Below, one piece after another: positions 49,735-60,299 of a DNA stretch of 64,000 nucleotides. Position numbers and translations under genes: made by a program. Position 1 is the first letter of the stretch, and every line of letters starts with the position of its first letter. The stretch comes from Vespula vulgaris (Eukaryota > Arthropoda > Insecta > Hymenoptera > Vespidae), in the NCBI RefSeq assembly GCF_905475345.1, contig NC_066604.1, positions 1,575,001 to 1,639,000 of the forward strand, written 5' to 3'. The notes under the pieces are model-generated. The model did no database searches. It was given only the letters and a program-made list of their open reading frames with translations, and was not told the DNA's origin.

Positions 49735-52440
49735 TAGATTATCGAGGATGAGAGAGGAAGAGAGAGAGAGAAAGAGAAGAAAGTTTGAAAGAAAACGAAG
49801 AATGAAAGACCAAAGAAAAAGATTTTATAATCGAGCGTATTGCTCGGTCTTCCGAAAGAATATTTAAGAAAGAAATCTCAGTAAATTTATCGGATTTATT
49901 ATTCTGATCTCGTTTAGCCTAATTCCATATCTCGTCCATATATGTATGTATGTATGTATGTATTGAAACTTCTTTCAATTCTGTACATACATACATACAC
50001 ACACATATATATATATATGTCTGTATATATGTATGTACGTATATATGTAATTCCTAGCACAAATTTGTTAGAATAACTTGTATAATTTTTTCGTTTCTTT
50101 CCCTCTTTCTTTCTTTTTTTTTTCATTTTATCATTTGTTCTCTGTTTTTATTTATTAATAATATTTTTTTTCCTTACAACTTCTTGAAAGAAAAACGATT
50201 TCTATCGTACTGCTATTATTCAAAGGTATTCACATCGTGCAGCAATACCTAATATAGTACAAACGCATATCGGATATGCCTATGTGCAAGAAACTAGAAT
50301 AGAATAGAATAGAATAGAATAGTAATGCAGTAACGTAGTTTATAAGTTGACCGATTCGATTCACATCCAAGGTAATATATATCATAGAATTTCTTATTGC
50401 GATAAATATGTTCGTCGATAAATGTTGATATAGTCAATGGATTAGAACGAGTTGATTATAATTAAAAAAAAAAAAGGTGTACTATAAAATGTGTGTTAAC
50501 TTTGTGTTTCTCTAAAATTTAAAAAACGTGTCTCTTGTCGTCCATCCAAAATTTACATAAAAAGAATATATTTATTCTTCCTACAATTACACTTGTAAAT
50601 AAAAAGAAAAGAAAAGAAAAAGAGGAGAAGAAAAAAAAAGAAAAAAAGAAGTAAAAGAGAAAAAAAAATCGGACGATTATAAAAATGTCTCTTAGATAAA
50701 CAAATTTCTATGTCGAGTATTAAAAGATATAATACATGTGCGTGCGCACACACATATATCTATATATATATATGTGTGTACATATATATACTTATATATA
50801 TGTATGCATTTGGAATGGTTGTATATTTTGAGTGTGTGAACGATACGAATGAATAGACGTCGATAAGGCTGTGACTTTGTAAAGGATACGAACGTCATCA
50901 ATAAAATGGTCGCATTGGAGTCAGAATTCTATATAGTTGTAAGTCGTATACCTCACTCCTATCTATATTATGTATTTCCCTTTCTCTACTATTTGTCTAA
51001 CGTCTATCTTCAAATATTCATGAAGTTTCGTAGCCTTACGTTAGTAACTAAAGAATAACTAAACATCTTAGTTTTGTTCGTAAAACTTACGAACAATGGT
51101 GATTTTATGTATACATCTTTTCTTTCCATCATTTTTCTTTTTACTTTTTATTTTTTTTCTCCCATTAGAAAATTTCTATCTTCGAATTAATTCCTCGAAA
51201 ATCGTTAGATATCGTTAGTTATTCGGAAGGACAAAATGATTTTCTTATCGTGAGACCATTTCACATGAGTCAGCTTATTGAATTATATCTTTCTTCACGA
51301 TTTTCTTTTTTATCTTTCTTTTCTTTTTAGGATTATTAAACATCGATCCGCGAGAATAATTGTTTAAAATGACTTTTTCATCGTGACCTTTTTTTTTTTT
51401 TACACGAGTCAGCGTGTTAAATTATTTCTTTCTTTGGAATTACTTTTGCTAAAGCTATTACACATCGATCCAGGAGGAAATTTGTTGGAAACGTTGTTTA
51501 TCATGATTTTTTTTTTTATTCTTTATTTCTTATCCACGATTCAAAGTATTAAATATTTCTAAGAGATCTTTTTCGACGACGTTTTACAAAAGAGGAGAGA
51601 GAAAGAGAAAAATAGAAAGAGAAAGAGAGAGAGAGAGAGAGAAAAATCATGCCAATGGGTTCAACACGTGCACACTTTAGCAATTACTCCTAGTGGTTGC
51701 ATGCAATCCTTTGAGGATAGAAATCTGTGGGAGGGTAACGAGCCTTCTTAAATTCGCAGAAAAAAAGAGAGAGAGAGAAATAGAGAAAGAGAGAGCTTAA
51801 CATGAACAATAGGCACGTGTCCATGTCCGATATTATTCCTGATTCTCGAAAATTGCTTTCACGCGAGAAGAATCACCAGGGGTGCAATCGGTGGTAGCAA
51901 TTATATTTTCCTTTTTGCGAATCTCTACAATCTTTTGCGTGCGAAGGTGAAACTAACGAGACGCAAAACTGGTTCAGGCATAATGCCTGAGGGAGGGTGT
52001 CAAGAGTTTTTCTGTTCTTGAACGCATACATACATAGTAGATGTGTATACGTATTGTATGAATTTATATTTTTCTTTTTCTTTTTACTTTTGTTTTTTTC
52101 TTTTTTTGGTTGGCAAGCTGCGAATACGAACGTTTGCATAAGAAAAGAGATTATACTGTCTGTAACGTTGGCATCAACAGAACAAATAAATTTGCGTTTA
52201 ATTTGTACGTTTAAGTTAAGGTAAATAAGAAGCGAAGGGAAAAGACTGAGTTGATCTTTTTCTTTTTGCATTTGTTTTCTTTATTAAAAATTCTTATTGC
52301 AAAAATATCTTTGTTGTTTTTAGCATGTATACAAATCTGCAAGCTGTACAATGGCACGTCGTTAGTAAATGTTTCAATATATGTTTCTTTGGAATACAAT
52401 CTTCAAAAGATAAAAAGAAAACCCACTCTTCGTAGAAGTA

Positions 52441-52481
<41 letters not shown>

Positions 52482-53065
52482 ATATTTATATATACACACA
52501 AGTAGATATATATATATATCGATAATTAGGCTTAATAACATCCAATAATTGCAAATATGAAGAAAAAACCCTATTGATAAAACTATGTACACTATACAAG
52601 ATTTTAATTCTGTCAAATAAATATTATTATTGTTATTATTATTATTATTATTTCTTAGGTACTCGTATATAATATAATATATTATATATACCTATATGAT
52701 GACTATTATCGTATCACTAGTCGGACGTATCTAATCCTAATAGTTTTGGTCATATCAAATTCCTGAGATACGTTTCGAGAGATCGTTTTATACAAAATAT
52801 ATCACCTATCTATGACTTATGTACAATAATCTAAAAAAGATATTAAATTTCATTGGCTCTTTTTTAAATCGTCAGGATCGACAATTTTGATTACAATCGA
52901 TTAGAGAAATAATCGATCGAAAGAGAAAGATAGAAATTGATTTAAATAAAAAAACTGATTTATAATAAAAAAAAAAGAAGAAAGAGAAAAGAAAAAGAAG
53001 AAACAAAAAAGGAAATTTTATAAATTAATATCGGAAGATATACTTTCTCCTAAATAATCGTATCC
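49735..53065. other. Intergenic DNA between convergent genes
   Basis: A/T-rich and repeat-rich, between the 3' ends of the 102-aa gene (plus) and Hey (minus). It includes the distal part of any long 3' UTRs. I see no gene. Confidence 0.5.
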
Positions 53066-53484
53066 TCAATAAGCAAGTTCTGCTCCCCAAGGTCTGTAAG
53101 GTTTGCCTTGTTGTTGTGCATATTGTGTTGGATATTGGCTCCAACCTAAAGCACCACCACCAAGAAGAGGAGGCATAGTACCAGCTCCTGGTGGCATACC
53201 AGTAGATACCGTGCTAGGAGGTTCATAACTGCTGGCTGTTGAAGTAGATGTAAGTGTTGTTGCTGAAGGTACACCTGGGCCAGGAACACCGGCTGAAGGT
53301 GGTGGTCCTGTTGTATGTTCCCTATGGAAACTTTGTAAATGAGAGAGAAGACGTAACCTTAATGGATCTCTCTCATCCAAACCTTCCATAGTGATTAAGT
53401 AACGACCAACTTCAGCAGCACATTCACCCCAACCAACTGCATGATAATCCATAGCTAACTTAGTACTGTCGTAACCATCAGGTC
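53066..53484 (-). CDS. Hey: Hey coding exon 3 (Orange domain and YRPW tail)
   Basis: The acceptor is TTTTCCAG just above 53484. The exon completes Gly279, then runs through PDGYDSTKLAMDYHAVGWGE into the Orange domain (ECAAEVGRYLITMEGLDERD and on to SHLQSFHREH). A Pro/Ser/Thr/Gly-rich linker follows and it stops after GAELAY. YRPW is the Groucho-type co-repressor motif signature of Hey proteins. Confidence 0.97.
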
Positions 53485-56400
53485 CTGGAAAATAAAAATG
53501 AAGATGATCAAATATTTATAATATACTATCGAAACGGAAAGAAAAATTCCGCGAAGGTTTTATTATTATCATAAACTAAGAAGAGTAGAGGTTTTTGTAT
53601 CACGACGACACAATGCCTTCTCGTTGAAGAGTATATATTCAGAGAGAGAGAAAGAGAGAGAGAGAGAAAGTTGAAATGGACTAAAAGCCTTGGCTTTGCC
53701 AACCGGAGGGGTATTGTATCGTTGAGGTAGGGGGCAATGGGACAGGTAGCGTGGGAATCGTTTAGACCCCCATAGACCGGAGCCACATGCAAAGCTTATA
53801 CACCAATTGGAAATAGCCTGTCCCACGACATTATAAGTTCTAGGTCCATTAGAAGTTAGACAATTTCTTATTACTAAATCTATGGATGCATACACACATA
53901 TATGTAATATATAAATATATAATATTTATGCGCGTATATGTATTCCTTCTATATGTCATATATTTTTCCCTTATTTTATAATCATCCAATTTTTAATATT
54001 TAATTGAAAAACATCGTTGTCGTCGTTTCTAATCGCCAATTTTTTAACGAATCACTCGTTTTTCGTCGTTGATATTTTCAATATTGTACAGAAATATATA
54101 GAAAGATCTACGATTGTGTGAGTTAGTATACTACTACTTGGTAGCTGGTTTCCCACAGAGTTCGACATCTGCCCCGGTCGCTGGCAACTCAGCGCCTTCT
54201 TCATGAGGGGTGCTAGTGCGAGGCCACCCTACACACATACACGAACACATTCTCCTTCTCTTACTTTTTCTCTCTCTCTCTCTCTCTTTCTCTCTCTTCT
54301 TTCTTTCTCTCTTTCTCTCGTATCGCCACCAATCGTGGGAACGCCATCGAGGAAGAGTCGTTGACTTCCTGTGCTTCCCACAGGATCTTCGAGTTGGATC
54401 CAGCACCTGCTGCTTCAGGGATTCACAGGAGGATTTAGGATTCATATATCGGTTAGCAAAATCGCAAAACGTGCTCGAGCTTCAAGTATTCTACTAATCG
54501 TTCGATAAATCGATATAACGTAAGAACATAATAAAATGCTCGTTAATCTTTTTTCCATTTTTTGTTTTCTCTCTCTCTCTCTGTCTATTCTTTTTTTTTC
54601 TTTTTTCTTCTTCAATGACGAGATCGGTTTTTCAATAAATTCTGCCGTAACGAGAGTCATCTTCTTTTTTTTTTATTCTTTTCATTTTTTTTTTATTTTT
54701 ATTTCTTCTCCGTGCTCTTCTTCCTTTCTTTCTTTCTTTCTATTTTTTTTTTTTTATATTTATTTATTTCCTCTTCCTTTTTCTTTTTTTCCTTCCTTTT
54801 TTATTTTCACTTTAAAATAGCCATTTTCACGGTCGAACGATTCCTTCGCGAAATTTTTCACGTCGTCGTTTTATCGACGTTACTATAAATATATTGCTCG
54901 TTGAATCCGCAGGATGTGTTAGAGCCCTTCTCTACCTTTCTTTATTGAATTGCACTTTCATAGAAGCATTTTTTATAACTCGTATACCATAACGCGCTTA
55001 ACAAATTATTCTGCAGACGTATCACAACAAACAGTTAATTAATAAGTAACACCAAGTCGCGATACGATACCCTTTATTTTTATTGAATGCATTTTAACGA
55101 GGAAAATCTATAGGAACGACAGATGGTGATTCGGTTATGGAGTTACCGTTCTCGACGCACGGTCAACAGGTGTCTTCCGGTCTAAAAGAATCGGCAAATG
55201 ACGGCTGTAAAAAGTAAGCGAGAGAGAAAGAGAAAGAGAGAGACAGAGACACAGAGAGAAAAAGACAAATACAGAGAAGGAAGTGATTGGATACGGGAGA
55301 AAATACGATTTACTTCGGTGCAGGTTGAGTTGCATCGGCCTTGACTCGGAAAGTAGCTTTAAATTGTTTCTGATCGATGTTGTCCAATCAACCGCGTATA
55401 CGTGAAAGGATGCGCTTGGTTAGCGATTAGATAAGCAGGAAAATAAGAATCTAGATCGAAATTATATCTATCGAGGAAAATATCGATTTATTTTTCTTAA
55501 CTATATAGAGATTTCTACGTTTACGAGATCATCTGACATCATCATCATCATCATCATATATCATTATCATCATCATCATGTTTGTAGCTTTGTCCTTTGC
55601 AAACTTTATTTTCTTCTTTTTTTTTCTTTTTTCTTTTCCGTCTCGTATAGGCAATACCGGGAAAGAACATGGGTGCAATCTCGAAGGGTTGAGAGACACC
55701 CAAAGGGGTGTGAGTAGGAAACTCGAGAGGAAAGAGAGGCAAGAGAGGAAGAGAACTTGCTTTACTTCAGATAATGCTCCGTTATTTGAAGTAACGGTTG
55801 GGTATATTATTTTTCGATTTTCAACGCATTTTCTTAGCTTTAGATTCACCGTTAGACTTACCGTTTATGTTAGATATACCTGTTTAAGCGTTATTAATGA
55901 CGAGTATTTTTGTAATCAATAGGGCGATTTTATATTTGTTAGGATCAGTTAAAAAAGATTGGATGTTATATATGTGTGTGTGTGTATATATATAAACTTA
56001 CCTTTATTTCTAAGCGTACGTAAATGTTCGACCGTCAGCTGAAGTATTTCAGCCTTCTCCAATTTTGCACTATGAGGGTCTCTGGCCGCTGCAGGCACCA
56101 ATCTTCTCAGTTCTCCAAGGGATGCGTTTATTCTGTCACGACGTTTCTTTTCGATCATCCCCCTTCTACGTTTACGCGATGCATGCTGACAAGAATCACC
56201 TCCGGGTGAGTTGCATCTGTAACGAGAAAGGCAAAAGAAAAATGTAGACTGGTGGTGGTATCTTTTGACGTCTCGCTCAGAATGAAATACAACTTTATAG
56301 TTCATCGATTTATCCATAAAGTTTCTCATAAATTTTATAATTTATTTGTGTATATATATATATATACATGTGTGTGTACGTACGTATGTATATATGTATA

Positions 56401-56646
56401 TAGAAAATAACGATCGAATATGCACTCGTTTATGCTCTTTATAGCATATCGATCGAACATTAATTTTCTCATGTCAAGGATAATCCTATTATACTATTCG
56501 ATAAAATTGAAATTAGATATTATTTATATACGTACGGTTCCTTGCCACTTTCTTCGGAAAAAACATCATCGCAGTCAGAGTCGCTCATAGCTCTTTTGAG
56601 ATTCCTTGATTGATGATGAGCTTGATTTTGCTGCTGTTGTTGTTGC

Positions 56647-56677
<31 letters not shown>

Positions 56678-57155
56678 GCTGTTGTTGGTTAGCATCTTGA
56701 GATCTCATTTCGTCCATTTTAAGATCGGAATATTCGTGATTGGTTCTAATGTCGGTCATATCAGGTCTCATCCCAGACATATCCTGATGCCTAACATCGG
56801 GATGTCTTATTTCTTGATGTCTAACTATATCCGATCTATGCATATCCTGATGTCTTTGTGCTTCTTGATGTCTCTGCATCTCTTGATGTCTAAGGTCAGG
56901 TCTCTGCATTTCGTGAGTTCTGATATCGTTTATGTTGGATGGTGGTGGATGACGAAGATCAGGAGGTGGTGGACGCATATCGTGATGATGACGCATGTCA
57001 GGATGTTGCGGTTGATAAGGAGGATGATGCGGTGGAGGTGGATAACCCCAATGATGACCGGATGGTAAATGCGTTGGTGCTACGGCACCAGAAGTAATGT
57101 CCGAGGACAACAAAGTACTGTTCTCGTCCGAACGTGCTACGACCACTCGCCACAT
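53066..57155 (-). CDS. Hey: Hey: bHLH-Orange transcriptional repressor with YRPW motif (three coding exons)
   Basis: Coding exons are 57155-56536, 56216-56002 and 53484-53066. Their phases join exactly (620+215+419 nt) into 417 residues plus stop. The bHLH spans about residues 221-275. Its basic part, RKRRRGMIEKKRRDRIN, has Gly where Hairy/E(spl) proteins have Pro, a Hey-family hallmark. The Orange domain spans about 291-335 and the tail ends GKPYRPWGAELAY, with YRPW at 408-411. Family knowledge: Hey proteins are nuclear Notch effectors that bind E-box-like or C-box sites and repress. The N-terminal 207 residues are odd: His/Pro/Met-rich, with repeated RHQ(D/E)M-like units, then 20 Gln (157-176) and an acidic stretch before the bHLH. 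Introns are 319 bp and 2517 bp. I chose the ATG at 57155 because it opens the frame just inside a possible 5' acceptor near 57180. Su(H) and CACGTG/CACGCG sites surround the gene. Confidence 0.96.
53485..56001 (-). other. Hey: Hey intron 2, candidate Notch-responsive enhancer interval
   Basis: This 2.5 kb intron holds two repeat-poor islands (about 53680-53890 and 54120-54440) and a few short AG/CT and TCA repeats. The islands hold Su(H)-type sites: CGTGGGAAT 53750, TTTCCCACA 54149, CGTGGGAAC 54334 and CTTCCCACA 54374. Long open frames here have no recognisable domain and no convincing splice sites, so I read the interval as regulatory. Confidence 0.5.
54149..54382. promoter_or_regulatory. 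Su(H) site cluster in Hey intron 2
   Basis: TTTCCCACA at 54149-54157 (minus) and CGTGGGAAC at 54334-54342 (plus) fully match the Su(H) consensus YGTGRGAAM. CTTCCCACA at 54374-54382 (minus) matches all but the last position. Hey is a direct Notch target in the animals studied. Occupancy here is an inference. Confidence 0.5.
56002..56216 (-). CDS. Hey: Hey coding exon 2 (bHLH domain)
   Basis: The acceptor is TTACAG, read on the minus strand at 56222-56217, and the donor is GGTAAGTT (intron begins at 56001). The first base completes Pro207 and the last base starts Gly279. It encodes the whole basic region, helix 1 (INASLGELRRLV), the loop and helix 2 (KLEKAEILQLTVEHLRTL). Residues that contact DNA in this family (Glu and Arg of the basic region) are present. 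Confidence 0.97.
56536..57155 (-). CDS. Hey: Hey coding exon 1 (low-complexity N-terminus)
   Basis: This exon encodes residues 1-206 plus two bases of Pro207. It ends at a GTACGT donor (56535-56534); translation past it soon hits a stop. The content is His/Pro-rich, then degenerate RHQ-D/E-M repeats, then 20 Gln coded mostly by CAA with some CAG, then DSDCDDVFSEESGKE. The frame stays open a little upstream of the ATG, to a CAG near 57180 that follows a long pyrimidine tract, so a spliced 5' leader is possible. Confidence 0.93.
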
Positions 57156-57164
57156 TTTCTCACG
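57156..57164 (-). promoter_or_regulatory. Su(H) consensus site at the Hey start codon
   Basis: TTTCTCACG reads CGTGAGAAA on the minus strand, a full match to YGTGRGAAM. It sits directly upstream of the Hey ATG, in the 5' leader. Confidence 0.35.
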
Positions 57165-57791
57165 AGATTTTTTTACTAACTGTTTGACGGTCGTTTCAAA
57201 GAGAGGAAGAAGAAGAAAAAAAAAAGAAGAAGAAGAAGAAACGTTGTTGGAAGTTTTATAGTTATAGGCAGTGTACGTAAAATCGTATAACGATTAAGTA
57301 TGATCCAGGATGATCGATCGATATATACTTTAAAAATTGCTAGATGTTATCTGATGCATAATATCGATCCCATAACGATGCTTCTGTTATACGAACGAAG
57401 TATCATATCAGTCGCATTGCGGTACCAAGCAAGCGAATGTGCCGATCGTTAAATAACCTTGAATAACAATCGTGGGTCCAATGAATCAGACGTAGACATT
57501 AAAACGATTTAGTTCTTTGGGAGTTCTGCTTCGTAGAACACTCTACCTTGATTCACATCGATGGACGTACATCGCGGATTAATCATTAACGTCACTTTTT
57601 TTTCTTCCTTGTTACAAAATGGAGAACGATCGAGATTGAAAAAAGAAAATACAAAAATCAAAAAAAGAAAAAAACAAGAAAAAGGAAAGAAAAAAGGAAA
57701 GGAAAGAAAAGAACGAAATGGGAATAATGAGAAGACAAAAAAAAGAAGAAAAAGAACAACTGTGGATTGCACTTGTCGATCACACGATTCA

Positions 57792-58119
57792 CACGTGGCA
57801 CAGCTTCCTGAGGTCGCGTGTCAGGATTTGGATATGTTGAGTTTGCTATCGCGAGGACTTCTTCGCGGATGCACTTATCCCCGTTGTCGCGTAGAATATA
57901 GAAGGTGGGTGTGCACACACTATCGCCGTAGTTACTTTTGCTGCTGCTATTGCTAGCTAGTGCTATGGTTGATGCTGCTGCTGTTGCTGCTGCTGTTAGT
58001 GCTGCTGCTGCTGCTGCTGCTGCTACTACTGCTAGCTCCCGCACGCGTGTGCATCGGTCGCGTGGCGGCGGACGTATGTCGTGTGCGGGAGGACCCAGGG
58101 ACGGCACACGAGCCGCGTG
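57792..58119. promoter_or_regulatory. Hey 5'-flank cluster of CACGTG and CACGCG sites
   Basis: CACGTG lies at 57792. CACGCG (either strand) lies at 57815, 58042, 58044, 58059 and 58114. CACGCG and CACGTG are the preferred sites of Hairy/E(spl)/Hey repressors, so the cluster suggests autorepression or cross-repression of Hey. The interval is CpG-rich and also holds a CTG/CAG repeat. The transcription start is not pinned. Confidence 0.45.
57941..58027. repeat. CTG/GCT triplet-rich stretch upstream of Hey
   Basis: Imperfect CTG/TTG/GCT triplets, read as CAG/CAA-rich on the Hey strand. Open on both strands. Possibly Hey 5' leader; I see no splice junction that would make it coding. Confidence 0.7.
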
Positions 58120-58402
58120 CCCTGTTTCAGACCCAGTGGTGGGGGAATTCTCATATATTTTAGGAGTGGGGGGGACTATGGGTTCTTCTCTTTTCCTCCT
58201 GTACGATTCTCCAAGGTGAAAGCTACGCTGGAACCCTATGGATCAAAGGCGAGAGTTAGAAGGGAAGAAAAGAGAGAAAGAAAGAGAGAGACAGAGAGAA
58301 AAAAGAGAAAGAGAGAAAGAGAGAGAGAGAGAGAGAGAGGGAGGGAGGGACTTTTACACGAACATGAGGGGAACGAGCTGAGAGATCAGGAGGGGCGATT
58401 TT

Positions 58403-58411
58403 CGTGGGAAC
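58403..58411 (+). promoter_or_regulatory. Su(H) consensus site upstream of Hey
   Basis: CGTGGGAAC is a full match to YGTGRGAAM, about 1.25 kb upstream of the Hey ATG and beyond the CACGCG cluster. Confidence 0.45.
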
Positions 58412-59843
58412 GCCTGTGGCGCTTCCTCTACTCGCGGTGTCCCTAGTTTTCTCCCCTCTTCTCCCCCTTCCTTCTCCTCCTTCTCATCCTCCTCTTTTCT
58501 TTTCTCATTCAGGAATCGTCTTTTCGTACCTCTCTGTCTCTCTTTCGATTTTCTTTTATCGGATTAGATCGTTGTCTTCGTCATTCGTTCTCATTTGTAA
58601 CAAATCTGCCCAACTTTTATCCCATAAGAATCTTACCTTTAGAATCTCTCATCTAAATTTTTAACGATAATTAACTCAACACGACCGATTTAACTTTCAT
58701 TTTTCGATATATTATATGTTGATATCGTTGAATTCGATATATTATTTATACACGTATGTATGCTGAAAGAAATTGAAAGGGAAATTAGTTAATCGAAATA
58801 ACGTGGAAATATCGATAGCGATAAGTCGAGAATCTCCGTCGTTTATCCCTCGTCGATCCCTTAAATTGATACGTGCGCCACCATGAAATCACTTGGACGC
58901 CACCCTCGATCCGTCTCTCCCACACTCCAACCACCTTCTCATCCCCCTTTCACCCCCACTTCAAAGCTTTCTCCACCCTTCTCTTTTTCAAGTTATACGC
59001 GTGCATACACGCGTCGAAAGCTAGACCGGTTAGGGTCTTGGCTTGACGTGTACACATACGCACACGATCTATCGTAAACTAGTGGACATCGTAACGCGTT
59101 TCAGGATGGCGAGGGGTAAGGGAGGGATTTAGAACATAGAGGTGATCGTGGATCACGAGGGGAGGGTGCGATCACGATAAAGTTCACACAGGAATCGTAG
59201 GCAGCACGCGCTCGCACGATTATTGCTACTACCGTGTGCCTGGGAACCAAGCTGACTAATCGTATTGTTAACTTTTCAGTAACGATCGAATCACCGTGAT
59301 AAACGTTTCGACGATTGGCATTCGTCATTACGATTTACATTCGATAACTTATAAAGTAAAATAAATTCATTTCATCATCGCTGGTTCTTTATTTCAAGGA
59401 TTTGTTTTAAGCGGTATGATAATCCATCGTAAGAATTTTATTGAATAGTAATTGAAATTCGTCGATTATGTTAATAATGGATTATCGATGGAGTAACCAA
59501 TGTTGAATTTGAATAAGATGAAGAAGTTGAAGAGAAAAAAAGAGAAATGAAAAGCAAAGAAAAGAAAAGAAAAGTGCACCACGCGTAGGCACGCGACCAT
59601 TTTCTTGTAATTTCTTTTTCTTCTCTTTTTTTTTTTGAGCCTCGTGATCGACCATTATTCGTCGCTCCGTGTGGTCCTAAATTCTGTTTACCTTTTCGAG
59701 TACTTACTTATTCTATTTCTTCTTCTTCTTCTTCTTCTCTTTCTTCTTTCTTTTCTTTTTTCTTCTTCCGTATTATTCGTATTATGTAGCATCCCTTTGC
59801 TCCCCTTTTAACTAGTTTACCCTCTTACTATTAAAGGGACCAA

Positions 59844-59852
59844 GTTCCCACG
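59844..59852 (-). promoter_or_regulatory. Su(H) consensus site upstream of Hey
   Basis: GTTCCCACG reads CGTGGGAAC on the minus strand, a full match to YGTGRGAAM, about 2.7 kb upstream of the Hey ATG. Confidence 0.4.
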
Positions 59853-60017
59853 GGTGATATTATTGTCATCAATGATCCCAATGTCCGTGTTGAGAGTTAA
59901 TATAAATTCGTCTAAAAATTATTTTTCAAAATGTATATATAGTTGAAGGAAAGAAAAGGAAAAAAAAAGGAATCAATTTTTTGCACGAGTTACTTTTATA
60001 CTTTTAATAGATTTCTT

Positions 60018-60064
<47 letters not shown>

Positions 60065-60154
60065 AGAAGGAGAAGAAGGAATGAAAAAAAAATTTTTTTT
60101 TTTATAAAGAAAAATATAATCAATAAAAAAAGTAATACGTAACGTGGTCTGAGT

Positions 60155-60292
60155 CACGCGTGCATTAAAATTTGTGCAGGTCACAATATCGATGACTTAT
60201 AACGTGTTCCGTGTCTCGGAACCGTGAGGCAGGCTAAAGTATCCGGCTCTTGCTTCCGGTCTGCACGCGACTTCTGCACGTGAAGTCACGTG
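60155..60292. promoter_or_regulatory. CpG-rich bHLH-O/E-box element
   Basis: CACGCG lies at 60155 (overlapping CGCGTG on the other strand) and at 60264. CACGTG lies at 60277 and 60287, so the two CACGTG copies are 10 bp (one helical turn) apart. The segment is repeat-poor and CpG-rich within a repeat-filled flank. Confidence 0.4.
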
Positions 60293-60299
60293 GCACAAA

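Noticed and set aside
53569..53895. 108-codon minus-strand frame in Hey intron 2
   Set aside because: No domain, no acceptor/donor pair, and Hey is complete without it; read as an enhancer island.
54134..54445. 103-codon minus-strand frame in Hey intron 2
   Set aside because: The middle third is an AG-repeat poly-Arg/Glu/Lys run; no splice sites fit Hey's phases.
57658..58107. 149-codon minus-strand frame upstream of Hey with poly-Ala
   Set aside because: Poly-Ala comes from the CTG/CAG array and the end is poly-Phe; more likely Hey leader or promoter DNA.
58883..59077. Plus-strand ATG in a GCCACC context with 64 codons
   Set aside because: Pro/Ser-rich peptide with no family, no intron signals and no nearby poly(A) signal.
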